Shown here: in pieces, positions 36,890-44,973 of the stretch
Position numbering within the stretch: the first letter of the stretch is position 1
How the letters are laid out: every line of letters starts with the position of its first letter
Origin: Pseudomonas sp. GV085
GTDB taxonomy: Bacteria > Pseudomonadota > Gammaproteobacteria > Pseudomonadales > Pseudomonadaceae
Length of the DNA: 64,000 nucleotides
Direction of reading: 5' to 3'
Assembly (NCBI RefSeq): GCF_003050925.1
Contig: NZ_QAOV01000015.1
Coordinates: 62,001 to 126,000 of the forward strand
Position numbers and translations under genes: made by a program
Notes under the pieces: model-generated
Told to the model about the DNA's origin: nothing
Databases searched by the model: none
The model's input: the letters and a program-made list of their open reading frames with translations, nothing else

Positions 36890-37371
36890 TGAGTACTGGT
36901 AGAATCCAGTTCGCCGAGCAGAACGGCACCTTCGTCCTCAAGTTCGTCGGTGAAGTTCGCCTGACCCTGTGTTCGGCGTTGGATGCGACTATAGAGAAAA
37001 TCTTCACCGCGAAGAATTTCAACGCGATCGTGATCGATTTGACCGAAACCCGCAGCATCGACAGCACCACCCTGGGCCTGCTGGCCAAGCTGTCGATCCT
37101 GTCGCGGCAACAGGTCGGCCTGCTGCCGACCGTCGTCACCACCCACGAAGACATCACCCGTCTGCTGCAGTCCATGGGCTTCGAACAGGTGTTCAACATC
37201 GTCGACCAGCCCGTACCCTGCCCGGAATGCCTGGACGACCTGCCAGACCAGGATCAGTCCGAAGAAGTGGTGCGGATCAAAGTGCTCGAAGCGCACAAAA
37301 TCCTCATGGGCCTGAACGACACCAATCGTGAAGCGTTCCACGATCTGGTGAATGCGCTGGAGCGCAATTGA
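36889..37371 (+). CDS. rssC: RssC, STAS-domain anti-sigma factor antagonist
   Basis: A 160-residue protein with an N-terminal STAS domain (GTFVLKFVGEVRLTLCSALD, then IDLTETRSIDSTTLGLL). Ser59 in IDST is the expected phosphorylation site removed by the RssB phosphatase. A C-terminal extension has a CPECLDDLP motif and a helical tail HDLVNALERN. The tail matters because a decayed second copy of it (38053-38091) lies 0.7 kb downstream. Coupled to rssB by a one-base overlap. Confidence 0.9.
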   Translation: MSTGRIQFAEQNGTFVLKFVGEVRLTLCSALDATIEKIFTAKNFNAIVIDLTETRSIDSTTLGLLAKLSILSRQQVGLLPTVVTTHEDITRLLQSMGFEQVFNIVDQPVPCPECLDDLPDQDQSEEVVRIKVLEAHKILMGLNDTNREAFHDLVNALERN

Positions 37372-37442
37372 TCCCCTGAATTGATGTGGGCCGGACCGGC
37401 CCCATCGCGAGCAAGCTCGCTCCCACAGGTTTTTCGCTCAGC

Positions 37443-37976
37443 ACACGACCTCAGCCACCCCACAAATCCCTGTAGGAGCGCTCCCACAGGGTCCCGTGTG
37501 CGCCGCATTATTATTGTGGGAGCCAGCCTGCTGGCGATGGCGGTGGACCAGCCAACGAAGATGTTGAAGCTGCCGGCCTCTTCGCGAGCAGGCTCGCTCC
37601 TACAAGGTCCTTCGTTCAGCACACGACCTCAGCCACCCCACAAATCCCTGTAGGAGCGCTCCCACAGGGTCCCGTGTGCGCCGCATTATTATTGTGGGAG
37701 CCAGCCTGCTGGCGATGGCGGTGGACCAGCCAACGAAGATGTTGAAGCTGCCGGCCTCTTCGCGAGCAGGCTCGCTCCTACAAGGTCCTTCGTTCAGCAC
37801 ACGACCTCAGCCACCCCACAAATCCCTGTAGGAGCGCTTCCACAGGGTCCCGTGTGCGCCGCATTATTATTGTGGGAGCCAGCCTGCTGGCGATGGCGGT
37901 GGACCAGCCAACGAAGATGTTGAAGCTGCCGGCCTCTTCGCGAGCAGGCTCGTTCCTACAAGGTCCTTCGTTCAGC
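37443..37976. repeat. Tandem array of three 178-bp units containing REP arms
   Basis: Three almost identical units start at 37443, 37621 and 37799 (each ACACGACCTCAGCCACCCCA). Each contains a collapsed REP (TGTAGGAGCGCTCCCACAGG, with a T in copy 3), a GGAGCCAGCCTGCTGGC hairpin, and a TTCGCGAGCAGGCTCGCTCC arm (GTTCC in copy 3). A fourth copy begins at 37977 but diverges after about 20 bases. Copies differ by only a few bases, so the expansion is recent. Confidence 0.93.
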
Positions 37977-38052
37977 ACACGACCTCAGCCATCCCGCAAA
38001 TCCCCGTGGGAGCGAGCCTGCTCGCGATGGCGTCCGCAAGAACCCCGCCTCA

Positions 38053-38091
38053 ACGCTCCATGATCTGGTGAATGTGCTGGAGCGGCACTGA
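38053..38091 (+). pseudogene. Decayed duplicate of the rssC 3' end
   Basis: The 39 bases align without gaps to the last 13 codons of rssC including the stop (37333-37371) with 32 of 39 identities. In the same frame they read TLHDLVNVLERH-stop against AFHDLVNALERN-stop. No start codon or upstream rssC sequence is present, so it is a fragment only. Confidence 0.75.
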
Positions 38092-38103
38092 TTGAGATAA
38101 GTC

Positions 38104-38236
38104 TGTGGCGAGGGAGCTTGCTCCCGCTGGGCTGCGAAGCAGCCCCAAGGCCATATAACCTATGGTGTCAGAGATATCCAGGCAGCAGAAATCACGACTG
38201 CTACGCAGCCGAACGGGAGCAAGCTCCCTCGCCACA
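38104..38236. repeat. REPIN of a second family (GAGGGAGCTTGCTCCC)
   Basis: TGTGGCGAGGGAGCTTGCTC at 38104 and the inverse ending CCCTCGCCACA at 38236. The arms continue inward with GCTGCGAAGCAGCCCC against GACTGCTACGCAGCCG, so the element is a 133-base imperfect hairpin of a REP type not seen elsewhere in the window. Confidence 0.88.
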
Positions 38237-38317
38237 ATGGGTAATCTGTACCCACTCAGATCCCAGCTTGGCCTCTCACCGGTTTTTCGCTCAGCACACG
38301 ACCTCAGCCGTCCCGCA

Positions 38318-38350
38318 AATCCCTGTGGGAGCGAGCTTGCTCGCGATGGC
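38318..38350. repeat. Single REP, with flanks copied from the array
   Basis: TGTGGGAGCGAGCTTGCTCG preceded by TTTTTCGCTCAGCACACGAC (38283 on) and followed by GCGTCCGCAAGAACCCCGC. The left flank is the same as the left edge of the 178-bp array (37431 on) and the right flank the same as at 38030-38048, so it is a further, separate copy of the array edges. Confidence 0.75.
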
Positions 38351-38374
38351 GTCCGCAAGAACCCCGCATCCACA

Positions 38375-38408
38375 AAAAAGGGCGAACCCACCAAGGTTCG
38401 CCCTTTTT
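38375..38408 (-). terminator. Intrinsic terminator of tal
   Basis: Stem GGGCGAACC (38380-38388) and GGTTCGCCC (38395-38403) flanked by A6 on the left and T5 on the right, so it can act on both strands. It lies 20 bases after the tal stop on the minus strand. Confidence 0.9.
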
Positions 38409-38426
38409 GCATTACATCAACTCAGA

Positions 38427-39353
38427 TCACAGCTTGGCCTGCAACAACGCCTCAAGTTTCTCCTGATCCCGCGCGAACTGACGAATCCCCTCAGCCAGCT
38501 TCTCGGTCGCCATCGCATCTTCGTTGGACAACCAGCGGAACTGCGCCTCGTTGAGGCTCAGGCGCGCTTCACCGGCATTGCCCGGCGCCAGCTTGCGTTC
38601 CAGCTTGCCGGTATCCGCCGCCAGTTTGTCGATCAGGTCCGGGCTGATAGTCAGGCGGTCGCAGCCGGCCAGTTGCTCGATCTGGCCCAGATTGCGGAAG
38701 CTCGCCCCCATGACCACGGTCTTGTAGTCATTGGCCTTGTAGTAGTTGTAGATGCGTGTCACCGACTGCACGCCTGGATCATCGGCACCGGTGTAGTCGT
38801 TGCCGTTGGCTTTCTTGTACCAGTCGTAGATGCGGCCTACGAATGGCGAAATCAGGAACACCCCAGCGTCGGCGCAGGCGGCGGCCTGGGCGAAGGAGAA
38901 GAGCAGGGTCAGGTTGGTCTGGATGCCTTCCTTTTCCAGGATCTCGGCAGCGCGGATGCCTTCCCAGGTGGACGCGACCTTGATCAGCACGCGGTCACGG
39001 CCAATACCGGCCTTGTCGTACAGCTCGATCAGGCGATGCGCACGCTTCAACACGGCGTCAGTGTCGAACGACAGGCGCGCATCCACTTCGGTGGAAATAC
39101 GGCCCGGGATCACTTTCAGGATTTCTTGCCCCACGGCCACGCCAAAACGGTCGCTGGCCAGGCCCACATCGCCCTTGCAGTCATTGACGCAGGCGTTCAG
39201 CAGCTCGGCATACGCCGGAATGGCCGCGGCCTTGAGCAGCAGGGAAGGGTTGGTGGTGGCGTCCACGGGTTTAACGCGAGCGATAGCTTCGAAGTCGCCG
39301 GTGTCGGCAACCACGGTGGTCATTTGTTTAAGTTGTTCCAGCTTGGAAGTCAT
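38427..39353 (-). CDS. tal: Transaldolase
   Basis: A 308-residue class I aldolase-type transaldolase. The Schiff-base lysine is Lys125 in RVLIKVASTWEGI; VKPVDATTNPSLLLKA and LTLLFSFAQAAACADAGVFLISPFVGRI are standard motifs. It transfers a dihydroxyacetone unit in the non-oxidative pentose phosphate pathway. MTSKLEQLKQMTTVV is the usual N terminus; the longer frame to 39410 is not needed. Position next to rssBC is conserved in Pseudomonas. Confidence 0.97.
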   Translation of the reverse strand: MTSKLEQLKQMTTVVADTGDFEAIARVKPVDATTNPSLLLKAAAIPAYAELLNACVNDCKGDVGLASDRFGVAVGQEILKVIPGRISTEVDARLSFDTDAVLKRAHRLIELYDKAGIGRDRVLIKVASTWEGIRAAEILEKEGIQTNLTLLFSFAQAAACADAGVFLISPFVGRIYDWYKKANGNDYTGADDPGVQSVTRIYNYYKANDYKTVVMGASFRNLGQIEQLAGCDRLTISPDLIDKLAADTGKLERKLAPGNAGEARLSLNEAQFRWLSNEDAMATEKLAEGIRQFARDQEKLEALLQAKL

Positions 39354-39824
39354 GGGCGTGCTCTGTCCTATGGGTCTGATGACATTACCCGAGCGCTGAC
39401 AGCCACTCAAGGGTGCGTACGTGTATCAATGCCCCCTGCGGCAACAACCTGAAAACAGGTGTTTGAAAGGTGGGGCGCGGTGTCGATAAATAAGATGCCA
39501 GGCAGGCTCACAGGTTCAACCGATCTGACGGTCAGCGCCTTGCAACCCGATCATCTGACCCCTGAATCCTCTGATAACGCTCGCCGCACCATGCGTGTAA
39601 TTACCGATATCGTTGAAGTCTATATAGTTCGATTGCAGGCTCAATTATTGTTATAAAAAGTCAATTAACACACTGGCAAAGTTAGTCTTTGCGCTAACAA
39701 ATGTAATGTTATTTAGCGGGCGTATTGATCGTTAAAATACGTCCAGTACATACATTGAATAAAGTGTAATGTAATAATCGGAAATGTGTGTTTGTAGAAA
39801 TAACTTCACAGCGTGAAGAGGTAT
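39354..39824. other. Intergenic region between tal and the next gene, AT-rich second half
   Basis: No convincing gene. A 65-codon + strand frame (39459-39656) has no ribosome site and no recognisable product. From about 39640 to 39800 the sequence is clearly AT-rich, unlike the core genes, and probably holds the promoter of the 39825 gene. Confidence 0.5.
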
Positions 39825-40199
39825 ATGTTTTTGGATGCGTTTGATGATTTGATGCTTGGCTACGCACTAAAAAAATTGACCGACGTGTTTGAAGAAATCG
39901 AGGAGGTTTCCAAAAACACCGCTTCGGACAAGGCAACCTGCGTGCTGGGTATCAGACAATCCAAAGCCGCAAAAAAAATCCCCGTCTGGCTGGGGCGTCT
40001 CAGAGGCAACACCCCATATCAAGTCACGCATGCTCTGATCGATCAGATGCACGCCTCTCGAAAACTCGACCGCGACCTGCGCTTCGCGGCACAAGCTGCC
40101 TTGCTCGAAGCCCTGATAGAGGACGGCCTGGCAATGCACATCGCGAGCTATTCGGTGGTTGTCGTAGAGAATCGCCTGAAGTGCTTTTTGGATCGATGA
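39825..40199 (+). CDS. Uncharacterised 124-residue protein
   Basis: MFLDAFDDLMLGYALKKLTD..., no signal peptide or membrane span, predicted mostly helical with one hydrophobic strand near the end (IASYSVVVVENRL). I do not recognise the family. Start uncertain: ATG at 39825 has AAGAGG only 3 bases before it, while GTG at 39813 lacks a ribosome site. The AT-rich upstream region and the position at the edge of the exopolysaccharide region suggest an accessory gene. Confidence 0.5.
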   Translation: MFLDAFDDLMLGYALKKLTDVFEEIEEVSKNTASDKATCVLGIRQSKAAKKIPVWLGRLRGNTPYQVTHALIDQMHASRKLDRDLRFAAQAALLEALIEDGLAMHIASYSVVVVENRLKCFLDR

Positions 40200-40270
40200 G
40201 CGTTGTACCTACTGAACACGCGCCCAGTACCCATTGCACTGGAAAATTGCACGAGACGTGAGGAAGTAGA

Positions 40271-40900
40271 TTGGAGTCAAAACTGTACATCACTCAATAC
40301 GCTGGCATCACCGTCATGCTTCCAGCGGCCATGGTCGTCGCCGGTTGGCTGTGGTGCATGGCATCCAGAAAACTCGCCCTTTTATGGCTAGGCGTACTGT
40401 TCGTAGCCTATTTCGTCGTCGGTCTCAGTAAGGTGCTGTTCAAAGGCTGGGGAATCGGCCTGGAAAGCCTGAATATCGCGGTCATCAGCGGCCACGCGAT
40501 GAACGCCTGCCTGGTGTCGACCGTGGTCCTGAGTTTGCTATTGCGCCAACTGGATCATCGGCTTCGATGGCTGGCGCTGGGGGCAGGGCTGCTGTCGACC
40601 TGGTGGTTCAGCGTCCAGTATGTCGGGCAGACGATTCATCCTCTGCCGGAAGCGATTGCCGGGGCGGTCGTGGGGTCAGCCGCGGCGTGCGTATTTCTTT
40701 TCAGGCTGGAGCGAAAGGAAGTTCGCAAAATTCCCCGCACGGCCCTCATGCTAGGGCTCGCGGTTATCATGCTGAGTACGAGTCTTCCAAAATATACCGC
40801 CGAGAGGCTCTTGAACTCTTTCGCAGTCACTCTTTCGGGGGCAGAGAGGGCATTCATGCAGCCTGACTGGCGCACTCGCGGAGAATCGTCAAGGTTGTAG
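40271..40900 (+). CDS. PAP2-like integral membrane protein
   Basis: A 209-residue protein with about six hydrophobic segments. KVLFKGWG, VISGHAMNA and GQTIHPLPEAIAGAVVG occupy the places of the three PAP2 phosphatase motifs (KxxxxxxRP, PSGH, and SRxxxxxHxxxD), with the two histidines kept but Arg-Pro and the final Asp replaced. Activity is therefore uncertain. PAP2 proteins release phosphate from undecaprenyl pyrophosphate or lipid phosphates, which would fit the polysaccharide region. TTG start at 40271 with GAGGA 6 bases upstream. Confidence 0.55.
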   Translation: MESKLYITQYAGITVMLPAAMVVAGWLWCMASRKLALLWLGVLFVAYFVVGLSKVLFKGWGIGLESLNIAVISGHAMNACLVSTVVLSLLLRQLDHRLRWLALGAGLLSTWWFSVQYVGQTIHPLPEAIAGAVVGSAAACVFLFRLERKEVRKIPRTALMLGLAVIMLSTSLPKYTAERLLNSFAVTLSGAERAFMQPDWRTRGESSRL

Positions 40901-40935
40901 CTTTTGCTTCGGTTGTGAGTTCTGGCGAATTGGCG

Positions 40936-41394
40936 TCACCAGGACTCATGACTGTTTTTCTCTTCGATCCGATCCAGCAGCTCAGCAGTTTTTCTCTGCA
41001 TCAGTGCAACATCGCCACGACTCTCAACCTTCAACAGGATCTCACTCTGCGCTGGGCAGATCTTGAAGCGCCACTCAGTGAACGTCAGGCTCAGGCCGTC
41101 GCTGTCATCCACATCCAGTGCTTCACTGGCATACAGGGCCCGCAAGTGCTCGAGTAGCGCAACGGGATTGCCGACCATGCGCCGAATATCACCCGAGGAA
41201 GGAAAGAGCCCGATGCGTTCCACCAACAACTTTGGCTGTGGGGTGATCGTGGGGGGAGTACTTTCGTATGTCCGCAACCAGGCCATCAATCCACTGTTGC
41301 CCTCGGTGAACCTCTGCCCCAAAACCATATTGCCGGGTGCAAAAGGGTCTAGCGATTTATGGACAGAGTCGATCGGTGATCCGGAAGCGTTCAT
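40936..41394 (-). CDS. Stand-alone C-terminal domain of a ManB/CpsG-type phosphomannomutase
   Basis: A 152-residue protein. Residues about 55-148 follow the C-terminal part of CpsG-type phosphomannomutases: LLVERIGLFPSSGDI, SEALDVDDSDGLSLTFTEWR, and VESRGDVALMQRKTAELLDRI. The phosphate-binding loop, RxSNTEP in active enzymes, reads ICPAQSEI here, and domains 1-3 with the catalytic serine are absent, so it cannot be an active mutase. The first 50 residues match nothing I know. It is either a remnant or a repurposed regulatory domain. It lies at the border of the exopolysaccharide genes. Confidence 0.65.
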   Translation of the reverse strand: MNASGSPIDSVHKSLDPFAPGNMVLGQRFTEGNSGLMAWLRTYESTPPTITPQPKLLVERIGLFPSSGDIRRMVGNPVALLEHLRALYASEALDVDDSDGLSLTFTEWRFKICPAQSEILLKVESRGDVALMQRKTAELLDRIEEKNSHESW

Positions 41395-41738
41395 AGTGGT
41401 CTGCCTTGAAAAAGTTTATGGCCGCTCAAGAAATGCGGCACCCAAGAGCAAAAAATACCGTTTACAGCAATGCTGTTCAGTTAAGGAAATTGTAGGAGCG
41501 AGCTTGGTCTGGGCGGCGTTCCGACTATGGGCTCAGGAACGCCGCGTTTAGCCAGTAAGTACGCGTTATCGTTAACGACCATCGCGAGCGAGCTCGCTCC
41601 TACAGAAGATCACATTCGCCTGACTGACGTTTACAGGCCTTTCTTATACAAAACCGCATAACAGAAATGGGGGCGTCGATTCAGTGTTTTGATGTTTTCA
41701 GGCGTGTTGTCGTTATGCTCACGGGGCAAGCCATCGTC
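41395..41738. other. Intergenic region holding a long REPIN
   Basis: No gene seen. The central part is the REPIN at 41491-41605; the rest is unremarkable. Confidence 0.6.
41491..41605. repeat. Long REPIN, same type as 21761-21874
   Basis: Arms TGTAGGAGCGAGC and GCTCGCTCCTACA enclose GGGCGGCGTTCCGACTATGG...GTACGCGTTATCGTTAACGA, closely similar over the whole interior to the copy at 21761-21874. Confidence 0.87.
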
Positions 41739-42128
41739 TTAAGTGTCCGGGAGCTCAGCGGACTCTTTGACGGGCTGCACCCAACGCCACGCAATCAAAC
41801 CGAGCAATACGCCGACAGCATTGGCCAAGGCGTCGTAAGGTGATGCCGTGCGCAGCGGCATCAGTGCTTGTGCATATTCGATCAGGATCCCCGTCAGCAG
41901 ACAGCCCAAGGCAATCCAGCACGCCTTGACCCGCAGGAAGGCCAGTCGGCAACTAAAAGCCAACATGAAAAAACCAACCAGGTGATGCAGCTTGTCTTCC
42001 TGGGCAAAGGCTTCGGGAACCGGTTGCGCTCGCAAGGCGGCGGTCAGCAAGACCACACTGACGCTGATGAAAAACAGCGTGCGTATCCTTTGGGAAAGTT
42101 GTGTGACACCCAGGAGTAACGACCTCAT
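41739..42128 (-). CDS. VanZ-like membrane protein
   Basis: A 129-residue protein with about four hydrophobic segments and the VanZ pattern DKLHHLVGFFMLAFSCRLAF and EYAQALMPLRTASPYDALAN. Function of VanZ-like proteins in exopolysaccharide clusters is not known. It overlaps the yjbH stop codon by 4 bases, so it is the last gene of the yjb operon. Confidence 0.8.
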   Translation of the reverse strand: MRSLLLGVTQLSQRIRTLFFISVSVVLLTAALRAQPVPEAFAQEDKLHHLVGFFMLAFSCRLAFLRVKACWIALGCLLTGILIEYAQALMPLRTASPYDALANAVGVLLGLIAWRWVQPVKESAELPDT

Positions 42129-44209
42129 TCGGTGATTTTCTCAAAGTTTTTATAGAACGCATCTTTGTCGCGGCCATTGGTCATTGTGTACAGCGAATAC
42201 TGGCGGTTAAGACGCGCGCCACCATCGCGAGTCAAAGGAGCCCAGACCAGATTGGCGCGACGCATCGTGGAAACGCTCATCAGCTCGTCGAAGGGGACCG
42301 AGATATAGATACCTTTGTCGAAACTGCCCTCGCCGAACTCTTCTTTCGAGGCAGTAGTGCGGGTGACCCAGCCACCGAACCTCACGCCGTTAGTGAACTC
42401 ATGCGACACATCAAACGTGGCACCCCAATCGCGCGCCAGGTAACGCCCAACACTGACCGCCGCCTGCAAATCGAACGGCAGTTCGGTATAGGTGGTGATG
42501 TGACCGGTCACGGTCTTGTAATCGCGCAGACCAAAACCCTGGTCAAAGTCACGCTGGCGTACATAGTTCAAATCAGCACCCAGGGCCCAGCGCTCGCCCA
42601 TCGGGCGGAACAGCAATTCACCGCCGACCCCGGCGAACATTGACTCCAGATAACCGCCATACACCATGCCAAACAAGTCTTGATCCAGCTGCTTGGCATG
42701 GTTGAGCTGAAATGTCGGCATCGTTACATCAGAGGTGATGACGTACTTGCGCAAGTCGGTCCGCACTCGGGGCAGGTTGCTCGGCGCGTCGTACGTGAAC
42801 TTGTCAAAGTTGTTCAGCAGATTGGTGCTGATGACCCCGCTCGTCCAGGTGCTGCGGGTAAAGCGGTATTCTGCGTCCACATCAGCGGTCAACTGGTACA
42901 GCAACCCGTCAGGACCACCAACGTTTTGCTTGTAACCCAAGCCGATACCATAGGTGAAACGCTCGAGGGCCTGGGTGTACAGCGTGTTTTCAATGTGTGG
43001 CGTGGCCCGGTTCAATTCGGTGGTGCGGTGCAGGTCTGTAAGGTCTTGTTGGTTGTTCACCACGGCCCGGAAGGTGTCGCGCGGCACACTGACTTCGTCC
43101 ACAGGCATGTCGTAACGCTTGTTCACCATCGTGAACCAGTCGATGTCGTCATTCGCGCTGTTGTCCAGAATCCGGCTGGCCCGGCCCACGCCTTTGGCGG
43201 AGTAGAAATAGCGCGACTGTTCGCCATACACAATCAGCTCGGAATCGCGCTGAGCAATACGCTCGACCTTATAACCTGCGTTGTTTTCCAGCCGTTTGGA
43301 AACCCCCGCCCAGTCGACCTGATCGAGCGGCGTGGTTGGCTCGCGTGCCGGCAGCGCTTCGACAGCGGGGTCGTAGCGCTTGGCCGGCGCTTTGCGGCTG
43401 GCGAAATTGGTATGAAAGGTGATGCCGAACAACGCGGTGTTGCCGCGCTCCCAACCGGCGGTCAAATCGACAGAGTCACTTAGCTTGAACACCGCTCCGA
43501 TGTTGATGGGCGAGTCCTGCTTCAGGTTATTGTCCATTGGCTCGTGCTTGTAGTCGTTACCGTCGAACTCGAGTTTCAAGCTCAAGGGTGACCAGGGCGT
43601 CTGATAGGCCACGCCGCCAAACAACGCGGGCGAGCCTCGAAAATACGAGCCGGTATTGACGTCGCCCGCGTTTCCGCCTGTGGGTACCGGGCGTGTATCA
43701 AAGCGCTCATCGAGGTACCCCAGCGGGTTTTCGAAATCCCCGCGGTTACCGATGTAGCCCCAAGCAACGCCCAGGCTGAAATCCAGATCGTAGTAACGTT
43801 TGTTCGCCACAAAGTATTCACTGGAAAACAGGCCGGTGCCCCCGACGTCCCGAAAGCCGAGCGCGACCTCGGGCAACCAGTGGCTTTCTTGCCAGAGGCG
43901 GGCTTTGACATCGACCGCCTTGTCTTTATAGCTCTGGTCGCCGCTGAATGATTCGGGCCCGTATTTACGGTTGCTGATAGCGGTATAGCGAAAGCTGCCT
44001 TCCAGCCAATCAAGGGGCTGTATTGAGATGCTATAGCGCGAATATGGGTCTGTCCGGTTGGCGTTCAAGCTGAATTCGCCGGCTGGAGCCATCCGTGCGG
44101 TGGGGGTTTGCAACAAACCCACGCCACCGAAATCACTCTGGGTAAAACGCGGCTCGCCATGAGCCAGACTGTAGGGCAACAACACTACGGCGGCGAAACG
44201 TAACTTCAA
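42125..44209 (-). CDS. yjbH: YjbH-like outer-membrane exopolysaccharide protein
   Basis: A 694-residue exported protein (signal MKLRFAAVVLLPYSLAHG, mature EPRFTQSDFGGVGLLQTPTARM, the recognised YjbH/GfcD start). The rest alternates aromatic and polar residues as in beta-barrels and ends YDAFYKNFEKITE-like. YjbH/GfcD family members occur with Wza-type exporters, and recent structure predictions suggest a double barrel in the outer membrane; the precise role is unproven. Overlaps yjbG and vanZ by 4 bases each. Confidence 0.85.
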   Translation of the reverse strand: MKLRFAAVVLLPYSLAHGEPRFTQSDFGGVGLLQTPTARMAPAGEFSLNANRTDPYSRYSISIQPLDWLEGSFRYTAISNRKYGPESFSGDQSYKDKAVDVKARLWQESHWLPEVALGFRDVGGTGLFSSEYFVANKRYYDLDFSLGVAWGYIGNRGDFENPLGYLDERFDTRPVPTGGNAGDVNTGSYFRGSPALFGGVAYQTPWSPLSLKLEFDGNDYKHEPMDNNLKQDSPINIGAVFKLSDSVDLTAGWERGNTALFGITFHTNFASRKAPAKRYDPAVEALPAREPTTPLDQVDWAGVSKRLENNAGYKVERIAQRDSELIVYGEQSRYFYSAKGVGRASRILDNSANDDIDWFTMVNKRYDMPVDEVSVPRDTFRAVVNNQQDLTDLHRTTELNRATPHIENTLYTQALERFTYGIGLGYKQNVGGPDGLLYQLTADVDAEYRFTRSTWTSGVISTNLLNNFDKFTYDAPSNLPRVRTDLRKYVITSDVTMPTFQLNHAKQLDQDLFGMVYGGYLESMFAGVGGELLFRPMGERWALGADLNYVRQRDFDQGFGLRDYKTVTGHITTYTELPFDLQAAVSVGRYLARDWGATFDVSHEFTNGVRFGGWVTRTTASKEEFGEGSFDKGIYISVPFDELMSVSTMRRANLVWAPLTRDGGARLNRQYSLYTMTNGRDKDAFYKNFEKITE

Positions 44210-44973
44210 GGGGCCACCTCGGGCAACGGTTGGGTGGCGAGAAACTGGGCAAGCTGCTCGTTCAAGTCGGGTGTGGGCAGATCCGGATCATCGTTGCGCA
44301 CGGGCACCAGAATCGTGCTGCCTGCGGCGGCAAACACCCCGTCTTCGCGGTTCCAGGCGGCGTTGCCGACTCGCCTGACCTGGCCATCGGGCTGAATCAA
44401 CCACAAGTAATCGGCATCTGCGTCGGTCACCGGCAGACAACTTTCAAGATATTCCTGGACGGGCTGCAGGGCGCGATAAGGCAGCGCGCAGGGCTGTTCA
44501 ACTGCACCCACCACAGTGACCGTAGTCGGGCGTAGAGGGTAAATCAGCTGGTCGCCGTCACTGAGCGAGTAATTGCGGGCGAACGCAACCTCCAGCGCCA
44601 CGGGGTCGAGCACCGCGACTTTTCGGCCGGTAACGGGTAGTCGGCTGACCTCTTCAAACAGGCGCGCAGCCAGGGCCGCAAGGCTGCTTTTTTCTTCAAG
44701 CAAGGCCCCACGTTGCAGCAATTTCAGATCGAACAGCACACCGGCTTTAAGGCGGATTTGCTGTTCCACCAGTGGTTGGTGCAGCCAGGCGGCGGCCAGC
44801 CAGTAACTTTCGGCGTTCGGACGTCCCTGGCTGACGGCGTCGAGCAAGCGTGTGCCTGGCACGAACGCGAAGGAACCGGCGTTTTTTACATCACCCGTGA
44901 CCGTGACAGCGGCCTGAGTCATCGCAGAACTGGCCAGCAACAGGCAAGCCGACAGCGTTTTCGAATATCTCAC
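44206..44973 (-). CDS. yjbG: YjbG/GfcC-like periplasmic capsule protein
   Basis: A 255-residue secreted protein: signal MRYSKTLSACLLLASSAMTQ, then AVTVTGDVKNAGSFAFVPGTRLLDAV, a SLBB-like domain, and a second similar part with GDQLIYPLRPTTVTVVGAV. GfcC of E. coli has two beta-grasp domains and an amphipathic C-terminal helix; here LNEQLAQFLATQPLPE fits the latter. It would interact with the Wza-type exporter. 4-base overlaps with both neighbours. Confidence 0.84.
   Translation of the reverse strand: MRYSKTLSACLLLASSAMTQAAVTVTGDVKNAGSFAFVPGTRLLDAVSQGRPNAESYWLAAAWLHQPLVEQQIRLKAGVLFDLKLLQRGALLEEKSSLAALAARLFEEVSRLPVTGRKVAVLDPVALEVAFARNYSLSDGDQLIYPLRPTTVTVVGAVEQPCALPYRALQPVQEYLESCLPVTDADADYLWLIQPDGQVRRVGNAAWNREDGVFAAAGSTILVPVRNDDPDLPTPDLNEQLAQFLATQPLPEVAP

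Noticed and set aside
37443..37976. Array considered as CRISPR
   Set aside because: The unit is 178 bp, contiguous and identical throughout, with no short repeat alternating with unique spacers and no cas genes.
37254..37978. Repeated minus-strand small ORFs (66 codons each) in the 178-bp array
   Set aside because: They arise only because the repeat unit is open in that frame; their sequence derives from REP hairpins, as do many other REP-based spurious ORFs in the window.
39459..39656. 65-codon + strand frame in the tal upstream gap
   Set aside because: No ribosome site, no homologue recognised, composition not like neighbouring genes.
42680..43483. 267-codon + strand frame over yjbH
   Set aside because: Antisense to yjbH, Val/Gln/His-rich, no domain.
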